DNA of 64,000 bases from Streptosporangium brasiliense (GTDB lineage: Bacteria; Actinomycetota; Actinomycetes; Streptosporangiales; Streptosporangiaceae): NCBI RefSeq assembly GCF_030811595.1, contig NZ_JAUSRB010000002.1, positions 2,480,001 to 2,544,000 on the forward strand. The letters are read 5' to 3'. Made by a program: the position numbers and the translations under genes. This document shows, in pieces, positions 9,001 to 15,866 of the stretch (position 1 is its first letter; each line of letters begins with the position of its first letter). The notes below the pieces were generated by a model. It made no database searches, had not been told where the DNA came from, and saw only the letters and a list, made by a program, of their open reading frames with translations.

Positions 9001-9077
9001 CGATGCAGGTCCTCTGGCAGCTGGCGCACCCTCTCCCCGCAGATGTCTTCCACCAGGCCAGCCTCGCTACGCCTTAG
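6036..9077 (+). CDS. PLD-nuclease / superfamily 2 helicase / DUF3427 protein
   Basis: A 1013-residue protein resembling SSL2-type helicases with an N-terminal phospholipase-D nuclease. Residues 130-280 hold the PLD-like domain with one HxK motif (RLHAKAWM at 214-221) and following GSSNLS. Helicase landmarks are Walker A MATGTGKT (342-349), a DEFHHA box, SVQ and TATPERTD motifs, then the second RecA lobe with NEGVDIPEVD and QQLGRGLRR. The C-terminal part fits DUF3427. The ATG at 6036 begins the conserved part; the upstream extension in the same frame has no ribosome site. Such proteins occur in defence islands and are predicted to unwind and cut foreign DNA. Composition is intermediate between the island and the chromosome. 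Confidence 0.88.
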   Translation: MSDLTPGVYEQLVTHALDRRLRAVPGELVEVTSIDQADAEDYLIRHIAALTRHALRAAKTPEQQIGRANHIAEAIIREFLDTEDEGERIVQPGQLLTEVRRPSGIPGRPEPRTRPEIPLSASALLVNGRGQPSIGTEVKREFATADRVDLICAFIKWYGLRLIEGSIKEFIARGGELRVITTTYIGATDRAALDRLVALGATVKISYETHSTRLHAKAWMFHRHTGFSTAYVGSSNLSKAAQLDGLEWNVRLTQIEQAHLLSTFTATFEQYWADPAFEDYDPARDGSRLAEALKREGGSTPTDLPLEIATLDVLPRWYQAEALEELEAEREVHGRMHNLVVMATGTGKTVIAALDYRRLAAAGKVDSVLFVAHQEKILDQSRATFRQTLRDGEFGEKLVAGHRPKKWRHVFASVQSLANINLDELNPARFDMVIVDEFHHAQAPTYRRLLEHLQPRYLLGLTATPERTDGVDVGVFFGGRIAYELRLWQALEQQLLAPFHYFGIHDEVSLADVTWRRGHYDEVALSELYTGNHARVRLILQAVQDKIAHPGEMRALGFCVSVQHARFMADQFTKHGIPSLAVTGDTPLDERRLAVHRLRKGEVNALFTVDLFNEGVDIPEVDTVLFLRPTESATVFLQQLGRGLRRDPNKTCLTALDFVGHQRAEFRFDLRLRALTGLPRRRLPEALPNPTLPAGCHLQLDSVVTEMVLANVRRALRLPWKDLVTELRSMPEISLAGFLEETGLELEDLYRSAKGGWAELRRRAENRPVVEDDADRKLGRAIGRLLHVDDPVRLALLRDDSTDDQRLLAMLHVALLGGDVPFDSGKGVLNLLEIHPQRREELREVASILEERMHRVTMEVAGLPLRLHARYAKNEALAAFGVDRPGNVREGVKWVPEAEADVFFVTLRKSKGFSPTTMYNDRAISPTLFHWESQSTTRASSPTGQRYVNGGSTVHLFLRESKDEDGSLGAPPFFYAGPMTYVSSEGDRPMQVLWQLAHPLPADVFHQASLATP

Positions 9078-9105
9078 GGAAGGGGAACCCCGTTATCCTC
9101 GGGAG

Positions 9106-9816
9106 GTGGGCTCCCTGAGAACGCTTGTGCTGTGGGACATCGATCACACGTTGATCAATGCCGATGGCATCGGCAGGGACATCTACGCCCATGCCTTCCG
9201 TGCGGTCACCGGGCAGTCGATGGAGCGGGTCGCGGCCATGGCGGGGCGGACCGACTGGGCGATCACGGTGGAGACGCTCCGGATGCATGGCGTCGAGGTG
9301 TCGGATCGGCTTCTGGAGTCCTTCGGGACGGCCCTCGCCGAGGCGTTCGTCGTTCACGAGGCGGCGGTCTCGGAGCGGGGCAGGGTCCTGACCGGGGTGC
9401 GCGAGGTGCTCGACGTGCTGGCGGGCCGGGGCGATGTGGTCCAGTCGGTGCTCACCGGGAACATGGAGCCTCTCGCGATCGGCAAGCTCAGGGCGTTCGG
9501 GCTGGAGCACTTCGTGGACTTCGAGGTGGGCGCCTACGGGATGGACCACGAGGACCGTGCCGTGCTGGTGGGCCTGGCGCAGGAGCGTGCCGCCCGGAAG
9601 TACGGGGAGCCCTTCACCATGCGCAACACCGTGCTGGTCGGGGACACGCCGAACGACGTCCTCGCCGGTCACCTGGGCGGGGCGCGGGTGGTGGCCGTCG
9701 CCACCGGTTCCAGCGATGTCCAGGCCCTGAAGGAGGCCGGTGCCGAGCTGGTGCTGGAGGATCTCACCGACACGGACGCCGTCGTGCGGGCCGTACTCGT
9801 CGTGGCGGATCGGTAG
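9106..9816 (+). CDS. HAD-superfamily phosphatase (phosphoglycolate-phosphatase-like)
   Basis: About 236 residues. The HAD signature DxDxT appears at once (VLWDIDHTLI), followed by a helical cap, the motif-II region (QSVLTGN), a Lys-containing helix and the acidic motif (VLVGDTPNDVLAG). This fits subfamily IA phosphatases that remove phosphate from small sugars or glycolate; the true substrate is unknown. The start is uncertain: GTG 9106 overlaps the only nearby GGGAGG, so initiation might instead be at a near-cognate codon a few residues later. It lies 28 bases after the helicase and marks the return to chromosomal composition. Confidence 0.8.
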   Translation: MGSLRTLVLWDIDHTLINADGIGRDIYAHAFRAVTGQSMERVAAMAGRTDWAITVETLRMHGVEVSDRLLESFGTALAEAFVVHEAAVSERGRVLTGVREVLDVLAGRGDVVQSVLTGNMEPLAIGKLRAFGLEHFVDFEVGAYGMDHEDRAVLVGLAQERAARKYGEPFTMRNTVLVGDTPNDVLAGHLGGARVVAVATGSSDVQALKEAGAELVLEDLTDTDAVVRAVLVVADR

Positions 9817-9998
9817 AGCGGGTCCGAAGATCCGCGGATCTCGACCTCGGACGGGCCGGCGGTGAGCCGCTCATCGCCTGCGCGAAAAAAATTCGTGAGG
9901 CCTGTCGAAAAAGCCGTCCGCCGATCGACGCGTAGGCAGAGGCACGTCAGGCCCGGCCGCGCGGCGGGGTCCGGAACCGGAGTCGGAGGAAGATCACC

Positions 9999-10775
9999 AT
10001 GAACAAGGTCATTTCGAAGGACGGCACCACCATCGTGTTCGACCGGATGGGGGAGGGGCCGGCGGTCATCCTGATCGGTGGCGGCCCCACCGACCGGTCG
10101 GTGAACGCCCCGCTGGCCGAACTGCTGGCCAAGGACTTCACCGTGTTCAACTACGACCGGCGGGGCCGTGGCGACAGCGGCGACACCTTGCCCTACGCCG
10201 TCGACCGCGAATATGAGGACATCGAGGCCCTCATCGCCGAGGCCGGCGGATCGGCTCTGGTGTACGGCACTTCCGGTGGCGGGATCATCGCCCTGGAGGC
10301 GGCGGCGCGTGGGCTGGCCATCACCCGGCTGGTGGTCTGGGAGACGCCCTACATCGTCGACGACAGCCGCCCGGCCGTGCCGGCGGACTACAGGGACCGG
10401 CTGATCAAGCTCCTGGCCGACGGTCGCCGGGGCGACATGCTGGAGCTGTTCTTCACCGACGCGGTGGGCATGCCCGCCGAGTTCGTCGCCCCGATGCGCG
10501 ATCTGCCGTTCTGGTCGTCGATGGAGGCGCTGGCACACACTCTCGTCTACGACGCCACGATCACCGGTGACTTCTCCCTGCCCACCGAGCGGCTGGCCGC
10601 GGTCGGGGTGCCCACGCTCGTGATCGACGGCGGCACGACCCCGTGGATGAGCAACGCCGCCGAGGCGGTCGCCGCCGCGCTTCCCGACGCGCGGCGCCGC
10701 ACGCTGGAGGGCCAGCCCCACAACGTGGACCCGGCCGCCATCGCCCCCGCGCTGGTGGAGTTCTTCACGGCCTGA
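9999..10775 (+). CDS. alpha/beta hydrolase
   Basis: A 258-residue single-domain hydrolase. Features in order are VILIGGGPTD (oxyanion region), the YDRRGRGDSG turn, the nucleophile elbow YGTSGGGI, an acidic residue after VPTLVIDGG and a late His in GQPHNVDP. It starts at ATG 9999 after GGAGGAAG. The overall pattern is shared with the 197-1153 protein, so the two are likely paralogues of one actinobacterial subfamily. Substrate unknown; no operon partner is evident. Confidence 0.85.
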   Translation: MNKVISKDGTTIVFDRMGEGPAVILIGGGPTDRSVNAPLAELLAKDFTVFNYDRRGRGDSGDTLPYAVDREYEDIEALIAEAGGSALVYGTSGGGIIALEAAARGLAITRLVVWETPYIVDDSRPAVPADYRDRLIKLLADGRRGDMLELFFTDAVGMPAEFVAPMRDLPFWSSMEALAHTLVYDATITGDFSLPTERLAAVGVPTLVIDGGTTPWMSNAAEAVAAALPDARRRTLEGQPHNVDPAAIAPALVEFFTA

Positions 10776-10832
10776 ACCGGCCCGCGGTCGGGTGGTGCAC
10801 GGGGACAGGCGGCGGCCCGTACGGTCGGGTGC

Positions 10833-11864
10833 ATGAGCATCGGAGACCGGAAGGGCAGCGCCGCCGGGAGGGGCGCTCGTCGTATAGGCCGGTGTCGTAT
10901 GGGCCGGTGGCATTGGGGTGGGGAGGGGCCAGGGCGGACGCCCTGGACGCGCGGGTGGGTCCTCGCGTCGATCGCCGTGCTGGTGGCCGGGCTGCTGGCG
11001 TTCCCCGCCGCCGTGCCCAACACCGTGGGCAATCTCGGCAGCCTGCTGGAGACCTTCCTCCCCTGGGGTGGCCTGGCTGTTCCCGTGCTGCTGGGCGTGG
11101 CGCTGCTGCGCCGCTCGGCCACCGCGACGGTGGCCCTGGTGCTGCCCGCGGCGGTCTGGGCCGCGATCTTCGGCGGGCGGTTGCTGCCCGCCGACCCCGG
11201 GGCGGCTCACGACCTGACAGCGCTCCAGCACAACGTCAGCGACGAGAACTCCGATCCCGGGGGAACCGCGCGAGTCCTGGCCCGAGCCGGGGCCGACCTC
11301 ATCGCGCTGGAGGAGCTGACGCCTGAAGCCCTGCCCGTCTACGAGGCCGTCCTCGCACCCGGCCATCCCTACCACGCGGTCGTGGGCACCGTCGGGCTCT
11401 GGTCCAGGTATCCCCTTACCGGCTCCCGGCCGGTGGACATCAGGCCGGTGGGCGTCGGGGGCGACTGGAGCCGTGGGCTGCGCTCCACCGCGCGGACGCC
11501 GCTCGGCGACATCGCCGTGTACGTCGCTCACCTGCCTTCGGTCCGTATCCGGCTGCCCGACGGCTTCAGCTCCGACTGGAGGGACGAGAGCGCCGTGGCG
11601 CTGGGCGCGGCCATCGCCGCGGAGGAGCTGGACAGGGTCGTCCTGCTGGGCGACTTCAACAGCACCCTCGACGACCGTGGTCTGGCCCCGGTGATCTCCC
11701 GGATGACCCCGGCGGACGGGGGTTTCGGGTTCAGCTGGCCCGCTGCTCTCCCCCTCGCCCGGATCGACCACATCATGACCCGTGCGGCGACTCCCGTCGC
11801 CACCTGGACCCTGCCCGCCACCGGCAGCGACCACCTGCCGATCGCGGCCCGCGTCAAGCTCTGA
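10833..11864 (+). CDS. membrane endonuclease/exonuclease/phosphatase-fold protein, VanJ-like
   Basis: A 343-residue protein with three predicted membrane helices (about residues 42-62, 76-92 and 94-118), then an extracytoplasmic EEP-fold domain. Catalytic landmarks are QHNVSDEN, the metal-binding Glu in ALEELTPE, AHLP, GDFNST, RIDHIM and the terminal SDHLPI. This topology matches Streptomyces VanJ, a membrane phosphatase acting on undecaprenyl pyrophosphate and linked to teicoplanin resistance. The other option is a general EEP phosphodiesterase. The fold is clear; the VanJ role is inferred from architecture. No van-type regulator lies nearby. Confidence 0.8.
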   Translation: MSIGDRKGSAAGRGARRIGRCRMGRWHWGGEGPGRTPWTRGWVLASIAVLVAGLLAFPAAVPNTVGNLGSLLETFLPWGGLAVPVLLGVALLRRSATATVALVLPAAVWAAIFGGRLLPADPGAAHDLTALQHNVSDENSDPGGTARVLARAGADLIALEELTPEALPVYEAVLAPGHPYHAVVGTVGLWSRYPLTGSRPVDIRPVGVGGDWSRGLRSTARTPLGDIAVYVAHLPSVRIRLPDGFSSDWRDESAVALGAAIAAEELDRVVLLGDFNSTLDDRGLAPVISRMTPADGGFGFSWPAALPLARIDHIMTRAATPVATWTLPATGSDHLPIAARVKL

Positions 11865-11944
11865 TGTCCACCGGACGTCCACGGGCGGCCGGGGCCCGCG
11901 GCCGTCTCGCGCCTTCCCGGTGGGCCGGGGCCGGTGGTCACGGC

Positions 11945-12754
11945 TCATACGTCGACGAGACGGATCAGCTCCGGGAGGACTGTGCTGAGTGGGGCGTCGA
12001 TGGCGAGGGTCGCGTATCTGTCGCCGCGGGTGGGGCCCTGGTTGACGATCGCCACGGGGATGCCGAGCTTCGCGGCGTGCAGGACGAACCGGCGGCCCGA
12101 CAGCACCGTCAGCGACGACCCGAGGACCAGGAGCAGGCGTGCTCTCTCCACGAGGGCGAAGCACTCACGCACCCGCTCCACCGGGACGGTCTCCCCGAAG
12201 AAGACGACGTCGGGCTTCAACACCCCTCCGTCGCAGGCCCGGCAGCCGACCATCTGGAACGCGTCGGCCTCCGCGTCGCCCAGCTCGACGTCACCGTCCG
12301 GGTTGACCGCGGTGGCACGGGCGCCGAACTGTGGATTCGCCTCTGTCAGGCGACGGTCCAGCTCCTCCCGCGAGGTCGAGTCGCCGCAGCTCAGGCAGAC
12401 CACGTGGTGCAGGCTGCCGTGCAGTTCGATGACCGCCCGGGCGCCGCCCGCCTGGTGCAGGCCGTCGACGTTCTGCGTCACGACGCCGGCCACCAGGCCC
12501 CGCCGCTGGAGGTGCGCGACCGCGTGGTGGCCGCTGTTCGGCGCCGCCCGGGTCATCGCCCGCCACCCGACATAGCTGCGGGCCCAGTAGCGCCGCCTGG
12601 CCGCCGCGTCGCCGACGAACGCCTGGTAGGTCATCGGAGTGCGCCGCTTCAACGAGCCGCTCGGCCCCCGGTAGTCGGGGATCCCCGACTCCGTCGAGAT
12701 CCCGGCCCCGCTCAGCACCACGACCTCGCCCGCGGTCAGCAGCTCCGCCAGCAT
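11945..12754 (-). CDS. sirtuin, NAD-dependent protein deacylase
   Basis: A 269-residue SIR2-family protein. It shows GAGISTESGIPDYRG near the N-terminus (NAD binding), TQNVDGLH, the catalytic His in ELHGSLHHV, a four-cysteine zinc site (CLSC and later CRAC), GxVFFGE-type sequence (DVVFFGE) and GSSLTV. It would remove acyl groups from lysine using NAD. Start chosen at ATG 12754 behind GAGGG; an in-frame GTG at 12772 is possible. It follows the NACHT gene on the same strand but with a 179-base gap, so linkage to that system is unproven. Confidence 0.92.
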   Translation of the reverse strand: MLAELLTAGEVVVLSGAGISTESGIPDYRGPSGSLKRRTPMTYQAFVGDAAARRRYWARSYVGWRAMTRAAPNSGHHAVAHLQRRGLVAGVVTQNVDGLHQAGGARAVIELHGSLHHVVCLSCGDSTSREELDRRLTEANPQFGARATAVNPDGDVELGDAEADAFQMVGCRACDGGVLKPDVVFFGETVPVERVRECFALVERARLLLVLGSSLTVLSGRRFVLHAAKLGIPVAIVNQGPTRGDRYATLAIDAPLSTVLPELIRLVDV

Positions 12755-12851
12755 GCTCGTACCCTCGCTCACCCCTCCATGCTGCCCCACCGCATGTGCC
12801 GAGCGGCCTCCGGCCGCCGTCGAGCCGCGCTGCCTCGACCTCTCCGCGTCC

Positions 12852-12923
12852 GGGTCAGGCGTCGGCGGGCCGGGGACCATCCGTCTTTCCGGGCCTGGGT
12901 CAGGCGTCGGCGGGCCGGGGACC
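12852..12923. repeat. 27-nt direct repeat in the sirtuin upstream gap
   Basis: A 27-base sequence beginning GGGTCAGGCGTCGGC occurs at 12852 and again at 12897 (45-base spacing), in the gap between the NACHT gene and the sirtuin. The rest of the gap shows nothing recognisable. Confidence 0.75.
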
Positions 12924-12933
12924 GCATGCCCGG

Positions 12934-15447
12934 CTACCCGTGATCGGTGAGCCAGGACTGCAACTCGCGGTGCCGGAACTGGTAGCCGGTACCCGCCACC
13001 CGCAGGAGCCCCGCCTGGCACGCCCACTGGCAGAACGCGGTGAACCGCCAGGGCAGCCGCCCGCGCAGGGCGGCGAGCATGATGCCGATCGCGTAGTACG
13101 CGCCGCCGCTTCCCACAGTGAGCCCGCCCACGGGCGCGAGCATGAGCCCTCCCACGAGACCGGACCAGAGCCCGACTCCGAGATCGGCCCGGATCCCCAT
13201 CGGAGGATCGACCCCGGCCCCGAGCGCGACCATGAGCCCGAAACCTACCGCGATCGTGATCACCAGTGACAGGCGATCCTCGTCTTCTCTCTCGCCCGGG
13301 GCGAATCCCTGCGTGGACGCAAAGTCCGCGAGCATGACGAATGCGAGTCCGAACACGAATCCGAACGGTCCGCCCACGAGCCCTCCCACGGTCCCGAAGA
13401 CGAATCCGAACACGAGCCCGAACACGAGATCGCGGCGGACGGCCTGCCGAGGAGAGGCGAGATCGGCTGACGGGTTCCACGACCCTCGACCGCCCATGAG
13501 CCCGAACACGAGCCCGCCGACGGGCCCTCCCACGATCCCGAATACGGCCATCAGCACGAGCTCGGTCTTCACGGTGCCGAAGAGGCTTCCGACCGCGGCC
13601 AAGCCCGCGGTCAGGAGTCCGCTGATGAGACCGCCCCCGAGCCCGGCCTGGAGTGCGGGGGCGGAGATGCTGCGCATGGCGATGTGAGGTGCGGGCCACT
13701 CGGTGCGGATGAAGAGGAAAGGGAGGACCAACGCCCCGAGGGTGGCGCCTAACACCCAGCGAGGGGTCCCGTCGGGCCAGGGGGCGGGTGGGAACGGGGT
13801 GAGGACGAGGGCGGCGACGGCGACGATGCCGACGAGCAGCGCTGTGGTGTGCAGCAGACGGGTCAGGCGGAGGCCGCCGATCGGCCACAGCAGGTGCGGG
13901 ACGATGTCGACCTCGGACATGCCCCTGGGGGCGGGGTGGTGCCGCAGATAGTCGGCCTGCCAGCGCAGGTGCCGGGCCAGCGCGGTGAGCCACCGCTCCA
14001 CCTGCTCGGGGGTGTAGGAGCCACGGCCGCGGGGGGTCAGCGCGGTCGCGGCCGGGATGAAATTGGCCAGCATGCTTCCCTCCAGCCGCCGCCGGGTCTG
14101 GGCTGCCGTCTCCGTGCTGTGGCGGTCGGTGTGAGGGACGAGCTGGGCGGCCTGGCCGGGGTCGTGGTCGATGGCGCTGGTGGCCAGTATCAGCCGCCAG
14201 GGTGTGGACAGGAACTCCCGCACGCCCGCATGCCCGGAGTGGTCGAGCCGGTCCAGTACGGCTTGCCAGGCGTGGTGCTGGCGGGGCTGGTAACGGTAGC
14301 GCCTGTGCAGGTAGTCGGTGACCTGCGGAACGGTGAGCGGCCGGATGATGATCTGACGGGCCTGTTCGAGCAGCAGGCCGCGTTCGATCAGCTGGGTGTG
14401 ACGGTCCGGGCGGGTGGTCACCACCACCGGGCCGAACACCGCGCCGGTGTAGAAGCGGTTGAGTTCGTCGATCAGCGCGGCTGCCCGCACCGGTGCGGCG
14501 TCCCGCTTGTCCGGGGCGTCGTCCTGGTCGCCCGGCGCCGGGGTGGTGCCGGGGGCGGGGCCGCCGCCGTCGGCCTGGACGAGGTCGGGGTCCATCTCGT
14601 CCAGGCCGTCCAGGATCGGGAGGACGGCGTGCTCGGCGACCAGGCGCCTGGCCTCCTGAGGGGACATGGCGTAGCCGAGGACGAGCTGGTCGGCCAGCCA
14701 GTCGACCAGCGGCCGGCCGGTGGGCCAGGAGGCGGCGCTCAGCCGGATCGCGACCGGTCCGCCGGCGGCGGGGTCGTCGAGGACGGCCTGGTTCAGGTCG
14801 ATCACCATTTGGATCACGAGCATCGTCTTGCCCGATCCCCGCTCCCCGACGATGATCAGACGTTGGCCGGGCAAGGCCGAGAGATAACCGGCGGCGTTGG
14901 CCAGCGTGCCCTGTCCGGCCAGCGGCCCGCCGGCGCCGTTCCGGGGCGGGAGGGGATCGGTCTCCTGCCAGAACAGCAGCCCCGCCGCCTTCTTCGACAC
15001 CCACCTCGCCACCGCGCCGCCCTCTGGCTCCCGGCTGTCGCTGTCATGGCCGCGATCGGCGCCGTAGTCGGCGGCCGCGGGATCGGTGTCGTCGAAGGAC
15101 AGATCGGCCGCGATGACACCACGCAGCAACGCGGCCCGCACCTGGCACTCCTGTTGATGGATCTGGCGGGCCAGCGCCACCCGCACCGGCTCCGGCACGG
15201 TGGAGCGGCGAGCGATGACGAAGGGCGCCACGATGCTCACCACGGCCAGCGGGAGGCCGATGACCTGCCCGATGTTGGCCACGACGGCGAGCGACTCAGG
15301 ACCTCCGGCAGCGATGATGAGGTAGATCGAGCCGCTCAGGAGGATCGTGAGCCCGAGCGAGACCAGCCCCAGCCGTGTGGACGCCCGCGACCGCCGCCAC
15401 AGATTCCGCATGATCGTATGATGATGCGTTCCGTCCCGATCCGGCAT
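12934..15447 (-). CDS. membrane NACHT-domain STAND NTPase
   Basis: An 837-residue protein. Two membrane helices lie near residues 27-47 and 57-78. A NACHT NTPase follows: Walker A GERGSGKT at 201-208, Walker B VLPILDGLDE near 285 and later helical NACHT segments (PLTVPQVTDYL, FLSTPWRLILA). The C-terminal half has several hydrophobic segments and long Gly/Phe-rich stretches (GLVFGFVFG, GGLVGGPFGF), implying a polytopic membrane region. NACHT proteins are ATP-driven switches in immunity and apoptosis-like systems; here the effector end would be the membrane. Start ATG 15447; Met13 at 15411 is an alternative. It lies 40 bases after a small helical-protein gene. Confidence 0.85.
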   Translation of the reverse strand: MPDRDGTHHHTIMRNLWRRSRASTRLGLVSLGLTILLSGSIYLIIAAGGPESLAVVANIGQVIGLPLAVVSIVAPFVIARRSTVPEPVRVALARQIHQQECQVRAALLRGVIAADLSFDDTDPAAADYGADRGHDSDSREPEGGAVARWVSKKAAGLLFWQETDPLPPRNGAGGPLAGQGTLANAAGYLSALPGQRLIIVGERGSGKTMLVIQMVIDLNQAVLDDPAAGGPVAIRLSAASWPTGRPLVDWLADQLVLGYAMSPQEARRLVAEHAVLPILDGLDEMDPDLVQADGGGPAPGTTPAPGDQDDAPDKRDAAPVRAAALIDELNRFYTGAVFGPVVVTTRPDRHTQLIERGLLLEQARQIIIRPLTVPQVTDYLHRRYRYQPRQHHAWQAVLDRLDHSGHAGVREFLSTPWRLILATSAIDHDPGQAAQLVPHTDRHSTETAAQTRRRLEGSMLANFIPAATALTPRGRGSYTPEQVERWLTALARHLRWQADYLRHHPAPRGMSEVDIVPHLLWPIGGLRLTRLLHTTALLVGIVAVAALVLTPFPPAPWPDGTPRWVLGATLGALVLPFLFIRTEWPAPHIAMRSISAPALQAGLGGGLISGLLTAGLAAVGSLFGTVKTELVLMAVFGIVGGPVGGLVFGLMGGRGSWNPSADLASPRQAVRRDLVFGLVFGFVFGTVGGLVGGPFGFVFGLAFVMLADFASTQGFAPGEREDEDRLSLVITIAVGFGLMVALGAGVDPPMGIRADLGVGLWSGLVGGLMLAPVGGLTVGSGGAYYAIGIMLAALRGRLPWRFTAFCQWACQAGLLRVAGTGYQFRHRELQSWLTDHG

Positions 15448-15487
15448 TGAAACGTCGCATCGTGTTCACGGGTAACCCGCAGGCCCG

Positions 15488-15730
15488 TCAGCGACCTGCC
15501 CGGTCGGCGTAGAGGCGTAGCAGGGTCGCGGCTCCGGCCAGGTCGTCGGAGGCCGCGGCGCAGGCGGCGATGTGGGCGTTCAGGGTCTCCCGCAGCCACT
15601 GCGGGGCGGTGTCGGCTCCGTCCAGCTTGGCCCCGATCTCCCGTAGACGTTGGGCGCATTCGGTGAGCACGCGGGCATCGGACCGCAGGACCTCCGCGTG
15701 GGCGGCGATCGCCTGGGGGGCGGTGGGCAT
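15488..15730 (-). CDS. small helical protein upstream of the NACHT gene
   Basis: An 80-residue protein predicted to be almost wholly alpha-helical, with two heptad-rich helices (IAAHAEVLRSDARVLTEC and ETLNAHIAACAAASDDLAG). Length and layout recall WXG100-like or small adaptor proteins, but there is no WXG motif (only TAPQWLRE at the turn). The ATG follows AAGGAG at good spacing. It is 40 bases upstream of the NACHT NTPase on the same strand and is likely its cotranscribed partner. Function not recognised. Confidence 0.7.
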   Translation of the reverse strand: MPTAPQAIAAHAEVLRSDARVLTECAQRLREIGAKLDGADTAPQWLRETLNAHIAACAAASDDLAGAATLLRLYADRAGR

Positions 15731-15746
15731 CGGATGCTCCTTCGGT

Positions 15747-15866
15747 CAGGTGGTCGGGGACGCCGGTCAGGCGGTCAGGTGGTCGTCGTTCAGGTGGTCG
15801 GCACCGGTCCGCCAGGTCTGGTGGTCGGCGCTGGGACGCCAGGTCAGGTGGTCCGCACCGGGACGC
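15747..15866. repeat. degenerate tandem repeat across the lipase-fusion stop codon
   Basis: Units resembling CAGGTCAGGTGGTCGGC recur from 15747. The last copies (about 15813 and 15840) have a 27-base period. The array crosses the stop codon at 15844-15846 and encodes the final residues of the lipase fusion. Confidence 0.65.

Noticed and set aside
9669..12164. Long minus-strand frame across the hydrolase and VanJ-like genes
   Set aside because: Antisense to two well-supported genes and without ribosome site or domains.
12755..15004. Long minus-strand open frame continuing upstream of the sirtuin through the NACHT gene
   Set aside because: It is the out-of-frame shadow of the NACHT coding sequence; its translation is Arg/Pro/Gly-rich with no domain.
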